Made by a program: the position numbers and the translations under genes
The notes under the pieces: generated by a model
The model's database searches: none
Seen by the model: the letters and a program-made list of their open reading frames with translations, nothing else
What the model was told of the DNA's origin: nothing
In this document: in pieces, positions 1 to 8,073 of the stretch
Layout of the letters: each line of letters opens with the position of its first letter
How positions within the stretch are numbered: position 1 is the first letter of the stretch
Source: Microbacterium gallinarum
GTDB lineage: Bacteria > Actinomycetota > Actinomycetes > Actinomycetales > Microbacteriaceae
DNA: 64,000 nt
NCBI RefSeq assembly: GCF_014837165.1
Contig: NZ_JACSPM010000001.1
Span: 339,618 to 403,617, forward strand
Reading direction: 5' to 3'

Positions 1-1
1 G

Positions 2-1225
2 AGCCACAATCCGCCGAACGACAACGGGTACAAGGTCTACCTCGGCGGGGCCGACGACGGGTCCCAGATCGTCGCACCCGCCGACGCCGAGATCGCCGCG
101 CACATCGAGCGCGTGGCCGAGCTCGGAGACATCTCCACCCTGCCCCGCTCGCTCGGGTACGAGATCGCCCCCGAGTCGGTCGTCGAGGACTATGTCGCCG
201 CGACCGCCGCCGTCGCGCCTGCCCCCGAGGGCGCGTCGGGTCTCTCGTGGGTCTACACCGCGATGCACGGCGTCGGCTGGGAGACGTTCTCGCGCATCCT
301 CGAGGCGGCCGGCTACCCGGCGCCCGAGCCGGTCCCCGCGCAGGTCGAGCCCGACGGCGCGTTCCCCACCGTGGCGTTCCCGAACCCCGAGGAGCCCGGC
401 GCGATGGATCTCGCGTTCGAGCGCGCCCGCGAGGTCGGCGCCGAGCTGATCATCGCCAACGACCCCGACGCCGACCGCCTCGCGGTCGCGCTTCCCGACA
501 CCTCGACCCCCGACGGCTGGCGCCGGCTGACCGGCAATCAGATCGGGCTGCTCCTCGGCTGGCGCGCGGCGCGCCTCGCGGCTGAGACCGGCGCCACCGA
601 GGGCGCCTCGCTGGCGTGCTCGCTGGTGTCGTCTCCCGGGCTCGAGGTCGTCGCCCGGCACTACGGTCTGGACTTCCACTCGACCCTCACCGGGTTCAAG
701 TGGATCTCGCGCGCGCCCGGCATCGTGTTCGGGTTCGAGGAGGCGCTCGGCTACCTGGTGAACCCGGGGACGGTGCGCGACAAGGACGGCATCTCCGCCG
801 CGGTGGCCATGCTCGGCATGGTGTCGGAGGCCCGCGGCCGAAGCGCCTCGCTCGCCGACCTGCTCGCCGAGTTCGACGAGACCTTCGGCGCCTTCGCCAG
901 CGACCAGATCTCGGTGCGGGTCGACGACGTGTCCGCCATCGGGCGCATCATGACGGCGCTGCGTGCGCAGCATCCGTCCGCCATCGGCGACGTCGCGGTC
1001 GAGCGGACCGACGACCTGCTCGAGGGTGTCGACGATCTGCCCCGGGGCGATGTGCTGCGGCTGTGGCTCGTCGACGGATCGCGCGTGATCGTGCGGCCGA
1101 GCGGTACGGAGCCCAAGCTGAAGCTGTACCTCGACGTGCGCGGGGACTCGTCCGACGACGCGGCCGAGCGCATCGCGGCCCTCGCCGCAGGCGCCCGGAG
1201 ACTGCTCGACGACCTCGGCGCCTGA
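2..1225 (+). CDS. Phosphoglucomutase/phosphomannomutase, 5'-truncated by window edge
   Basis: Alpha-D-phosphohexomutase that moves phosphate between C1 and C6 of a hexose phosphate in the cytoplasm. The window opens inside the catalytic loop: the first complete codon is the serine of the SHNPP motif. The metal loop DPDADR (461-478), the sugar-recognition loop GFEEALGY (731-754) and the phosphate-binding RPSGTEPK (1094-1117) follow in the family order. About 407 residues are visible; actinobacterial members of this type run to roughly 550, so the missing N-terminus lies upstream. Whether glucose or mannose phosphate is preferred cannot be told from the sequence. Confidence 0.93.
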   Translation, partial: SHNPPNDNGYKVYLGGADDGSQIVAPADAEIAAHIERVAELGDISTLPRSLGYEIAPESVVEDYVAATAAVAPAPEGASGLSWVYTAMHGVGWETFSRILEAAGYPAPEPVPAQVEPDGAFPTVAFPNPEEPGAMDLAFERAREVGAELIIANDPDADRLAVALPDTSTPDGWRRLTGNQIGLLLGWRAARLAAETGATEGASLACSLVSSPGLEVVARHYGLDFHSTLTGFKWISRAPGIVFGFEEALGYLVNPGTVRDKDGISAAVAMLGMVSEARGRSASLADLLAEFDETFGAFASDQISVRVDDVSAIGRIMTALRAQHPSAIGDVAVERTDDLLEGVDDLPRGDVLRLWLVDGSRVIVRPSGTEPKLKLYLDVRGDSSDDAAERIAALAAGARRLLDDLGA

Positions 1226-1286
1226 GGCTGGCGCCGGCCGAGGAGGCGCATCCGTCCGCGGGTCTCCGCGTGTCGGAGCCCCGTGC

Positions 1287-1292
1287 TAGAGT
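1287..1292 (+). promoter_or_regulatory. Putative -10 box TAGAGT for the DHA3 exporter
   Basis: TANNNT-type hexamer about 7 nt before the palindrome at 1297-1314 and about 90 nt before the exporter start. It would place the transcription start inside the palindrome. No clear -35 was seen. Confidence 0.4.
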
Positions 1293-1296
1293 GCAG

Positions 1297-1314
1297 GTCG
1301 CGATATATCGTGAC
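1297..1314. promoter_or_regulatory. Operator-like palindrome GTCGCGATATATCGTGAC
   Basis: An 18-bp inverted repeat in which 8 of 9 base pairs match around an AT-rich centre, in otherwise very GC-rich DNA. It sits just downstream of the TAGAGT -10 box in the 153-bp gap before the DHA3 exporter. It looks like a repressor site of the kind used by PadR or TetR regulators of drug pumps. No regulator gene is adjacent. Confidence 0.5.
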
Positions 1315-1378
1315 TTCGCCTCCAACGGCGTTTTCGCGAGGAATCGCTGGGGGATCGACGTCGATACGAGGAGTGGTG

Positions 1379-2755
1379 ATGGCCGTGGCGAACGGCGAGT
1401 ACGAAGCGGATGCCGCGGCCGAGGCATCCGATCCCCCTCATTGGCTTCGCAAGGTCGTCCTGTTCCTGAGCGGCCAGACGATCAGCCTGCTGGGCTCGAT
1501 GCTCGTGCAGTACGCCGTGTTCTGGTATCTCACGATCGAGTACCGCTCGGGCGTCTACATGATGCTCGCGGCGCTGTTCGGCTTCCTGCCGCAGGCGGTC
1601 GTGTCGATCTTCGGCGGGGTGTGGGCCGATCGGCACAACCGCAAGTACCTCATCATGGGCGCCGACGCCGCGATCGCGCTGTCGACCCTCGCGCTGGCGC
1701 TCATCATGATGACCGGGTACGACGCCGTGTGGCTGCTCTTCGCGGTGATGGCGGTGCGGTCGGCGGGTGCGGGCATCCAGATGCCCGCCGTCGCGGCCCT
1801 GCTCCCCCAGATCACGCCCACGCGCAACCTGATCCGGGTGAACGGCGTGAACGGATCGATCCAATCGGCGATGGCACTCCTCGCCCCGGCTGCGGCCGGT
1901 GCGATCTATGCGTGGTCGTCGGCGGCCACGGGCGGCACCGCGGCGTCGCTCATCCCGATCTTCTTCATCGACGTGGCGACCGCGGTGATCGGTATCGGAA
2001 TCCTCGCCTTCATCTCGGTGGGCACGGTGCGCAAGGCGTCCGACGTGCAGACCGGCTACTTCGCCGACCTCGTCGACGGCGTGCGGTACGTCGTGCACCA
2101 CGCGTTCGTGCGGTGGCTGCTGATCGTGTTCGCGATCATCTTCGTGCTCACCGTGGCGCCCTCCAATCTCACGCCGCTCATGCTCGTGCGCTCCTTCCCC
2201 GCGGGTGCGGAACAGGACGTCGTCAACCTCGCGGTGCTCGAGATCGCCTTCAGCGTCGGCATGATGCTCGGCGGCATCCTCGTCGCGTCGTTCTTCGCCA
2301 AGCGCAGCCGGATCGGGCTCATCGTCGTCTCGTCGCTCGTGTTCGGCGTGCTGTCGATCGGCCTCGGGCTCGCGCCGAACGTGTGGATCTTCTTCGGCTT
2401 CATGTTCCTCGTGGGGCTCGCCGTGCCGTTCTTCTCGACGCCGTCCATGACCCTCCTCCAGGAGACGGTCGAGCCCGAGCGGCAGGGGCGTGTGTTCGGG
2501 TTCATGGGCATCGTCATGGCCGTCGCGATGCCGCTGGGCATGGTCGTCTTCGGGCCGCTCGCCGACGTCCTGCCGATCGAGCTGCTGCTGGTCGCGGCGG
2601 GCATCCTGACGTTCGTCGTGATCGGGCTCGCCGTGTGGCTGCCGGCCGGACAGCGCGCCATCGCGGCGGCGCGCGCGGCCTCGCAGGTGTCCGGGGGCGA
2701 CCCCGCCGTGGCCGCAGCCGCGGTCGAAGAGGCCATGCACAGCAAGGAGCCGTGA
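1379..2755 (+). CDS. MFS transporter, DHA3 (macrolide-efflux-like) type
   Basis: A 458-residue integral membrane protein with about twelve hydrophobic segments. The N-terminal part, LFLSGQTISLLGSMLVQYAV, is typical of the DHA3 / MefA-like branch of the major facilitator superfamily, whose members use the proton gradient to export macrolides or other compounds. A conserved GxxADRHNRK-type loop follows TM2. ATG 1379 was chosen because GAGGAG precedes it by about 5 nt; an upstream in-frame start at 1283 has no ribosome site and would run through the operator. The substrate is unknown. The promoter region carries an operator-like palindrome, so induction by a ligand is plausible. Confidence 0.85.
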   Translation: MAVANGEYEADAAAEASDPPHWLRKVVLFLSGQTISLLGSMLVQYAVFWYLTIEYRSGVYMMLAALFGFLPQAVVSIFGGVWADRHNRKYLIMGADAAIALSTLALALIMMTGYDAVWLLFAVMAVRSAGAGIQMPAVAALLPQITPTRNLIRVNGVNGSIQSAMALLAPAAAGAIYAWSSAATGGTAASLIPIFFIDVATAVIGIGILAFISVGTVRKASDVQTGYFADLVDGVRYVVHHAFVRWLLIVFAIIFVLTVAPSNLTPLMLVRSFPAGAEQDVVNLAVLEIAFSVGMMLGGILVASFFAKRSRIGLIVVSSLVFGVLSIGLGLAPNVWIFFGFMFLVGLAVPFFSTPSMTLLQETVEPERQGRVFGFMGIVMAVAMPLGMVVFGPLADVLPIELLLVAAGILTFVVIGLAVWLPAGQRAIAAARAASQVSGGDPAVAAAAVEEAMHSKEP

Positions 2756-2779
2756 GCCGCGGCTTCCCGCCCTGCGTCC

Positions 2780-2785
2780 TAGGCT
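2780..2785 (+). promoter_or_regulatory. Leaderless -10 box TAGGCT
   Basis: It ends 6 nt before the ATG at 2792, so transcription should start at or next to the start codon. Confidence 0.55.
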
Positions 2786-2791
2786 CGGAGG

Positions 2792-3376
2792 ATGCTTCTC
2801 ACGCAGCCGACCATGCTCGAGAACGACCACGTCCGCCTGGAGCCGCTCAGCGCAGATCACGTCACGGACCTCGCCGACGCGGCGGTCGGGCTGGAGCACG
2901 CGTGGTACACGTCGGTGCCGCAGCCGTACGAGGTTGCGGCCGACGTGGCGCAGCGCCTGCGGTGGCAGGACGAAGGGCACATGACGGCGTGGGCCGTGCG
3001 GCGACTCGACACCGGCCGCGTGGTCGGGGAGACGACGTTCTGCAACATCGACCAGGCCAACCGGCACGTCGAGATCGGCCACACGTGGATCGGCCTCGAG
3101 GCCCAGCGCACGTTCGTGAACACCGCGTCGAAGCTGCTGCTGCTCGGGCACGCGTTCGAGGCGTGCGACGCGATCGCCGTCGAGTTCCGCACGCACTGGC
3201 ACAACCTGCAGTCGCGCGCGGCGATCGCGCGGCTCGGCGCCAAGCAGGACGGCGTGCTGCGCAACCACCGCCTCGGCCCCGATGGCACGCTGCGCGACAC
3301 CGTGGTCTTCTCGATCCTGCCGACCGAGTGGCCCGCGGTGCGCCTCGGCCTCCAGGAGCGGCTGCACCGCGGGTGA
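2792..3376 (+). CDS. GNAT-family N-acetyltransferase (RimJ/RimL-like)
   Basis: A 194-residue protein that opens with LENDHVRLEPLSADHV, the beta1 strand typical of Acetyltransf_3 / RimJ-RimL GNATs, and carries the HVEIGHTWIG stretch and the ALxRLGAKQDGVLRNHR C-terminal region of that group. These enzymes transfer acetyl from acetyl-CoA to an amine; the acceptor here (ribosomal protein, antibiotic or metabolite) is unknown. ATG 2792 fits a leaderless transcript from TAGGCT; an internal ATG at 2813 is the alternative. It ends in a convergent gap that holds a large palindromic repeat. Confidence 0.8.
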   Translation: MLLTQPTMLENDHVRLEPLSADHVTDLADAAVGLEHAWYTSVPQPYEVAADVAQRLRWQDEGHMTAWAVRRLDTGRVVGETTFCNIDQANRHVEIGHTWIGLEAQRTFVNTASKLLLLGHAFEACDAIAVEFRTHWHNLQSRAAIARLGAKQDGVLRNHRLGPDGTLRDTVVFSILPTEWPAVRLGLQERLHRG

Positions 3377-3421
3377 CCGGCGCGTCCCGGCCCTTCGCGT
3401 CCCGGGCCTTCCCGTCCCGGC

Positions 3422-3504
3422 CTTCGCCGAGAACAGGAGGTCTGGCGCGCACGGGACGATTCGCCGCAGAACGTCCTGTGTGCGCCAGATCACCTGTTCT
3501 GGGC
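3422..3504. repeat. Palindromic intergenic repeat, copy 1
   Basis: An 83-bp element. Its core is an inverted repeat with arms 3432-3458 and 3472-3498 (27 bp, 23 Watson-Crick pairs and 3 possible G-U pairs) around a 13-nt loop. A second copy at 16572-16654 plus flank is the same length and about 77% identical by hand alignment without gaps. It lies between the convergent acetyltransferase and mtlR genes, and could act as a bidirectional terminator or be a REP/MITE-like dispersed repeat. Confidence 0.8.
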
Positions 3505-3566
3505 AACCCGGGAAGACTCGGGATGCCAGCGGCAGCGGCGACGCCGCGGGGGACGGATGCCGCGGC

Positions 3567-5492
3567 TCAGCCGTCGATGACAGCCACCAGCTCGTCGAGG
3601 AAGCCGCTGAAGTCGGCGGCGCGGCGGACGATCCGCTGCACGCTGTCGCGTTCGGAGAACACCTCGACGAACTGCTCGAACACCGTCTGGAACGCCTCCC
3701 GATCGGTCTCGGAGAACGCGACCAGCGCTACGACCTGCACGCGCCCCTCGCCCCACGGGATCGACGGGTCGGCGATCCCGATGGCGATCGAGGTGCGGGT
3801 CGCGGTCATCCCGAGCGCGTGGGGCACGGCGAGCGCGTCGGTGAACGCGGTCGACGACAGCCGCTCGCGCTCGATCGTGCGCGTGACGTAGTCGTCGTCG
3901 ATCACACCCTGCGCGATGAGCGCGTCGCCGAGGAGGCGGATGACGTCCTCCTCGCCTTCGGTCTCGCCCAGCCCGCGCACGAAGGCCGACGGCGCGAAGT
4001 AGCGCTCGAGCTCGGTCCGCAGCCGGGCGAGCCGCCGGCTGCGGCGGATGCGCCCTGCGGCGGCCTGCACGCGCTCGATGTCGGCGTCGGTGAGGAACGG
4101 CTGGATCTTCACGATCCGCTCCCCCGGCACGGCCGGGTCGATCGTCGTGAGCACGAGGTCGGTGTCGATCGATGCCCAGTCCGGGTCGACTCGGGTCTCG
4201 ACGCCGACGACCTCGATCGCCTGCCCGAGCGACCGGTCGACGCTCGAGCGCAGCAGCTCGTGCAGGTCGTAGTAGCCGGGGCACACGATCGTCGCGGTGA
4301 GCAACTGGTCGGCGCGACGACTGCGCTCGAGGCGGCCGCCCACGTGCATCGCGATGTACGCGATCTCGTCGTCGGGCAGCGGAATGCCGAGACGCTCCTG
4401 CAGGCGGCTCGCGATGAACACCGCGACCTCGAAGATCATCGGATAGGTCGACTTGAGCGACCGGGTGAGCGGATTGCGCGACCACGCCTGCTCGCGCGCC
4501 CGGTGCTGCAGGTTCTGCACGTGCAGCGCGAGCCGCAGGATGAAGTCCTCGTGCGCGATGTCGACGAGGAACTCGGCGGACGCGGTGCCGACGACGTCGC
4601 GCACCGCCGCCTCGACCTCCGGATCGAGCCGTGATCGGGCGTGGTCGGCGGGTGCCTCCACGCCGGGTGCCACGACCCGCGTGAGCACGAGCGTCGCGAG
4701 GTGCTGGAGATCGCCCGACCCGAGCTCCACGCCGAGGTGCTTCTGGGCCAGCCGGCCGAGCAGCGCGGCGACCTCCTCCTGTGCGGGCTTCGAGTCGGCG
4801 GTCGGGCGCTCGAGGCCCCGGTCCTGCGACACCCGGTCGGCGGCGATCGCGATGTGCATCACGACGTCGGCGATGCCGAACTCGTTCACGAAGTAGCCCT
4901 GGGTGCCGAGCTCGGCGACGAGGTCGGCCTTGAACGGCCCGAAGGCCGCGGCGCCGACCGAGTCCTCGCCGAGCGTGCGGCGGAGGGCCACGATGTCGAA
5001 CGATCCGGCGTCCATCTCGTCGTGTGCCAGCCGGCTGAGCAGCCGGCGCTGCGCCATCTCGGTGCCGCGCAGCCGTGCGCGCGACGCGGACCGCTCGAGC
5101 GTCAGCTCGGTGCCGCCGAGCAGGCCGCGCACGCGCGCGAGGTCGGCGTCGAGCGTCGCCGGGCTGACGTGCAGCCGGTCGGCGAACTCGAACGTGTCGA
5201 TGCCCTCGGGGTCGTCGAGGAGCGCGCGCACGAGTGTGTGCAGTCGGTCGCGCGGGGTGCCGGCATCCGTCCCCGTCATCCGCTGGGCAGCAGCCGCGTC
5301 CGCCCCCGCTCGATAGCCGAGCGGTCCGGACTCGATCGCCGTGCCGGGTGCGACGCGCGCGTTCACGGCGGTCACATATGAGCGGATGCTGCGCGGCGTG
5401 ACGCCGAGCGCGTCGGCCAGCGTGGCGGCCGTCGCCCACTCGCCATCGCGCAGGAGCAGGCCGAGCAGCCTGTCCTGTCGCGCTCTCGTCAC
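3567..5492 (-). CDS. mtlR: Mannitol operon regulator MtlR (PRD / EIIB / EIIA multidomain)
   Basis: A 641-residue BglG/MtlR-type regulator. The order read from the sequence is an N-terminal winged HTH (about 1-60), a second HTH (about 85-150), two PTS-regulation domains with candidate phospho-histidines (about 190-410), an EIIB-like domain with Cys404 in TIVCPGYYDLHELL, and a C-terminal EIIA domain with His558 in AVPHALG. The PTS phosphorylates such proteins at these sites to report sugar flux. GTG 5492 follows AAGGA by 7 nt; longer in-frame extensions lack support. It is divergent from the mtl/PTS genes, which it most likely activates when mannitol is transported. Confidence 0.88.
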   Translation of the reverse strand: MTRARQDRLLGLLLRDGEWATAATLADALGVTPRSIRSYVTAVNARVAPGTAIESGPLGYRAGADAAAAQRMTGTDAGTPRDRLHTLVRALLDDPEGIDTFEFADRLHVSPATLDADLARVRGLLGGTELTLERSASRARLRGTEMAQRRLLSRLAHDEMDAGSFDIVALRRTLGEDSVGAAAFGPFKADLVAELGTQGYFVNEFGIADVVMHIAIAADRVSQDRGLERPTADSKPAQEEVAALLGRLAQKHLGVELGSGDLQHLATLVLTRVVAPGVEAPADHARSRLDPEVEAAVRDVVGTASAEFLVDIAHEDFILRLALHVQNLQHRAREQAWSRNPLTRSLKSTYPMIFEVAVFIASRLQERLGIPLPDDEIAYIAMHVGGRLERSRRADQLLTATIVCPGYYDLHELLRSSVDRSLGQAIEVVGVETRVDPDWASIDTDLVLTTIDPAVPGERIVKIQPFLTDADIERVQAAAGRIRRSRRLARLRTELERYFAPSAFVRGLGETEGEEDVIRLLGDALIAQGVIDDDYVTRTIERERLSSTAFTDALAVPHALGMTATRTSIAIGIADPSIPWGEGRVQVVALVAFSETDREAFQTVFEQFVEVFSERDSVQRIVRRAADFSGFLDELVAVIDG

Positions 5493-5619
5493 GGGTGGTC
5501 CTTGCTTCGACGGCGGGCCGCGGCGCCCGGGGTGGTGCCAGTCAACCACGCGTTGCACACGGGCGAGTCGCGGCGCCCGCATCCGCCCGATCTTTCCGCC
5601 CCACCGGAAGAAGGCCTGG

Positions 5620-5648
5620 TTGTCCGCTCCCAGGAAACTCACAAGAAT
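5620..5648 (+). promoter_or_regulatory. Candidate mtl operon promoter TTGTCC-N17-AAGAAT
   Basis: A plausible -35/-10 pair with a 17-bp spacer upstream of the EIIB start, in the divergent mtlR gap. An imperfect GTGGT...ACCAC inverted repeat lies further upstream near 5535-5555 and could be an MtlR site. Both are read by eye. Confidence 0.35.
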
Positions 5649-5668
5649 GGCCACATGGAGGCGGGTCG

Positions 5669-6061
5669 ATGAGGATCCTCGTGGTCTGCGGAGCGGGTGC
5701 GTCGAGCACCTTCGTCGCCCAGCGCGTGCGCCATGCGGCCCACGACGCAGGGTTCCCCTGCTCCGCCTTCGCCGGCACCGAGCAGTCGCTTCCGATCGAT
5801 CTCGACGCCGCGGACGTCGTGCTCGTCGGCCCGCATCTGGCTCATGCGATGGAGCGCATCGAGCGGGATGCCGCGGCCCGAGGCACGACGGTGGTGCTGC
5901 TGCCGCCCGATATCTTCGCGGATCTCGACGGCACCCGGACGCTCGCCCTCGTCCGCGACGCGGTCGGAGACCCTGGGGGGCAGGTTCCGACGGCCGGCGG
6001 CACGACCACGCCGACGACCGCAGCAGCCCCATCCGCCGACCCGCTCCCCACCAGCGACTGA
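5669..6061 (+). CDS. Orphan PTS EIIB (lactose/cellobiose type)
   Basis: A 130-residue protein starting MRILVVCGAGASSTF, the P-loop-like phosphocysteine site of lactose/cellobiose EIIB proteins with Cys7 as phospho-acceptor. The EIIB core spans about residues 1-105; the rest is a Thr/Pro/Ala-rich tail (PTAGGTTTPTTAAAPS). A GGAGG ribosome site lies 7 nt before ATG 5669. No cognate EIIC lies in the window: the neighbouring permease, MtlA, has its own EIIB domain. It may pass phosphate to another permease or signal to MtlR. The unusual tail and orphan status are noted as a finding. Confidence 0.78.
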   Translation: MRILVVCGAGASSTFVAQRVRHAAHDAGFPCSAFAGTEQSLPIDLDAADVVLVGPHLAHAMERIERDAAARGTTVVLLPPDIFADLDGTRTLALVRDAVGDPGGQVPTAGGTTTPTTAAAPSADPLPTSD

Positions 6062-6079
6062 CGACAGAGAGGTCACACC

Positions 6080-6355
6080 ATGCCATCCATCTCGCGGACC
6101 GTCCGCATCGGCTCGTCCCACGGCCTGCACGCCCGCCCGGCGAAGCTCTTCGCGCAGGCGGCGAAAGAGGCGGGCATCCCGATCACGGTCGCGAAGGCCT
6201 CGGGCGCGCCCGTCAACGCCGCGAGCATCCTCGGCGTCATCGCACTCGGCGTGGAGCAGGGCGACTACGTCACGCTGACGGCCGACGGCGACAACGCGGA
6301 GGCGGCGCTCGACACACTCGCCGAGCTCCTGACAACCGACCACGACGCGGCCTAG
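6080..6355 (+). CDS. ptsH: Phosphocarrier protein HPr
   Basis: A 91-residue HPr that carries phosphate from EI to EIIA domains in the cytoplasm. The active-site histidine is His17 in SHGLHARPA. The serine equivalent to Gram-positive Ser46 is present as Ser49 in NAASILGV, although actinobacteria usually lack HPr kinase, so regulation there is doubtful. An AGAGAGG ribosome site precedes ATG 6080. The gene starts 18 nt after the orphan EIIB and ends 3 nt before ptsI, so all three should be on one mRNA. Confidence 0.95.
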   Translation: MPSISRTVRIGSSHGLHARPAKLFAQAAKEAGIPITVAKASGAPVNAASILGVIALGVEQGDYVTLTADGDNAEAALDTLAELLTTDHDAA

Positions 6356-6358
6356 ACG

Positions 6359-8032
6359 ATGACTGAGCTGCGAGGAGTGGGAATCGGCCTCGGGGTCGCC
6401 CAGGGGCCGGTGGCCCGCATGGCCGAGCCGCTGCCGGCGCCGAGCGACGCGCCGAGCGCGCTGGCGCCCGGCGAGGAGAAGGCGCGCGTGACCGAGGCGG
6501 TCGCCGCGGTGGCCCGCGAGCTCGAGCAGCGCGGCGCGCAGGCCGGCGGCGCGGCGCAGGATGTGCTCGAGGCGCAGGCGATGATGGCCGAGGACCCGAG
6601 CCTGGCCGACGAGGTCGCGGCGCGGGTGGATCAGGGCAAGACAGCCGAGTTCGCGGTCTTCGACGCGTTCGCCTCGTTCCGCGACCAGCTCACGGCGCTC
6701 GGCGGCTACCTGGGCGAGCGCGCGGCCGACCTCGACGACGTCGCCCAGCGCGTCATCGCCCGGCTGCGCGGCGAACCGGCTCCGGGTGTGCCCGATCCCG
6801 GGCATCCCTTCGTGCTCGTCGCCAAGGACCTCGCGCCGGCCGACACCGCGCTCCTCGACCTCGACAAGGTGCTCGCCCTCGTCACGACCGAGGGCGGTCC
6901 GACCTCGCACACCGCGATCCTGGCCCGCGAGAAGTCGATCGTCGCGGTCGTCGGGGCGGTGGAGGCGACCGGCCTGCGCGAGGGCGAGACGGTGATCGTG
7001 GATGCCGCGGCCGGCGTTGTCACGACCGATCCGACGCCCGACGAGCTCGAGCGCGCGCAGCACCGTGCCGAAGACCGCGCGGCGGCCTCGTCGGCGCCGA
7101 TCACCGACGGCGCGCTGGCGGACGGCACGCCGATCCCCCTGCTGGCGAATCTCGGCAAGCCGGAAGGCGCGGCCGATGCCGTCGCGCTCGGCGCCGAGGG
7201 GGTCGGGCTGTTCCGCACCGAGTTCCTGTTCCTCAGCTCGGCGCAGGCGCCGACGGTGGAGCAGCAGCGCGAGGCGTACACGCAGCTCCTCTCCGCGTTC
7301 CCCGGCAAGAAGGTCGTCGTGCGCGTGCTCGACGCCGGCGCCGACAAGCCGCTCGCGTTCCTCAACGACGCGCACGAGGAGAACCCCGCGCTGGGACTCC
7401 GCGGCATCCGCGCGCTGCGTGCGAGCGAGGACATCCTGCGCGAGCAGCTGACCGCGCTGGCGGAAGCGGATGCCGCGACCCGGCAGACGCCGGAGGGCCC
7501 GGCCGACCTGTGGGTCATGGCCCCCATGGTCGCCACGGTCGAGGAGACCGCGTACTTCACCGACCTGGCGCGGGACTACGGCATCAAGACCGCAGGCGTG
7601 ATGGTCGAGGTGCCGTCGTCGGCGCTCCTCGCCGACCGCATCCTGGCGCATGCCGACTTCGCGTCGATCGGCACGAACGACCTCACTCAGTACACGATGG
7701 CCGCCGACCGGCTGCTCGGCTCGGTCGCATCACTGCAGGACCCGTGGCACCCCGCCGTGCTGCGGCTCATCCGCGAGGTGGGCGACGCCGGCCGCGTCCA
7801 CGGAAAGCCCGTCGGCATCTGCGGCGAGGCCGCCGCCGACCCGATGCTCGCCGTCGTGCTGGTCGGCCTCGGCGCGACCAGCCTGTCCATGGCCCCCACC
7901 GCGCTCGCCGATGTGCGGGCCACTCTGCTCCAGCACTCCCTCGACGATGCGCGTGTCATCGCCGAGGCCGCCCTCGCCGCGACCGATGCGGCGTCCGCCA
8001 GAACCGCGGCTCACGCCGCGGCCACCCGATAG
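6359..8032 (+). CDS. ptsI: PTS enzyme I (phosphoenolpyruvate-protein phosphotransferase)
   Basis: A 557-residue enzyme I. It autophosphorylates from PEP and hands the phosphate to HPr, feeding all PTS permeases. The phosphohistidine is His184 in GGPTSHTAILARE. The PEP-binding barrel shows GVGLFRTEFLFL, DAGADKPLAF and the FASIGTNDLTQYTMAADR signature towards the C-terminus. Length is normal for the family (about 550-575). ATG 6359 starts right after the ptsH stop. Having ptsH and ptsI inside a mannitol operon implies that general PTS proteins are co-induced with mannitol uptake. Confidence 0.95.
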   Translation: MTELRGVGIGLGVAQGPVARMAEPLPAPSDAPSALAPGEEKARVTEAVAAVARELEQRGAQAGGAAQDVLEAQAMMAEDPSLADEVAARVDQGKTAEFAVFDAFASFRDQLTALGGYLGERAADLDDVAQRVIARLRGEPAPGVPDPGHPFVLVAKDLAPADTALLDLDKVLALVTTEGGPTSHTAILAREKSIVAVVGAVEATGLREGETVIVDAAAGVVTTDPTPDELERAQHRAEDRAAASSAPITDGALADGTPIPLLANLGKPEGAADAVALGAEGVGLFRTEFLFLSSAQAPTVEQQREAYTQLLSAFPGKKVVVRVLDAGADKPLAFLNDAHEENPALGLRGIRALRASEDILREQLTALAEADAATRQTPEGPADLWVMAPMVATVEETAYFTDLARDYGIKTAGVMVEVPSSALLADRILAHADFASIGTNDLTQYTMAADRLLGSVASLQDPWHPAVLRLIREVGDAGRVHGKPVGICGEAAADPMLAVVLVGLGATSLSMAPTALADVRATLLQHSLDDARVIAEAALAATDAASARTAAHAAATR

Positions 8033-8073
8033 GCCGCACGCGCGGTCGCCTGATCGACAAGGGAGACACAGCA

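Noticed and set aside
1283..1378. Upstream extension of the DHA3 exporter to ATG 1283
   Set aside because: It would translate the -10 box and palindrome and has no ribosome site; ATG 1379 has GAGGAG.
3422..3504. Insertion sequence or transposase remnant
   Set aside because: No transposase-like frame and no target-site duplication could be seen; the element is a palindrome only.
616..3891. A very long open frame of 1091 codons across pgm, the exporter and the acetyltransferase
   Set aside because: It is out of frame with three well-supported genes, is dominated by Arg/Ala/Gly/Pro runs and has no domain. It is a GC-skew shadow.
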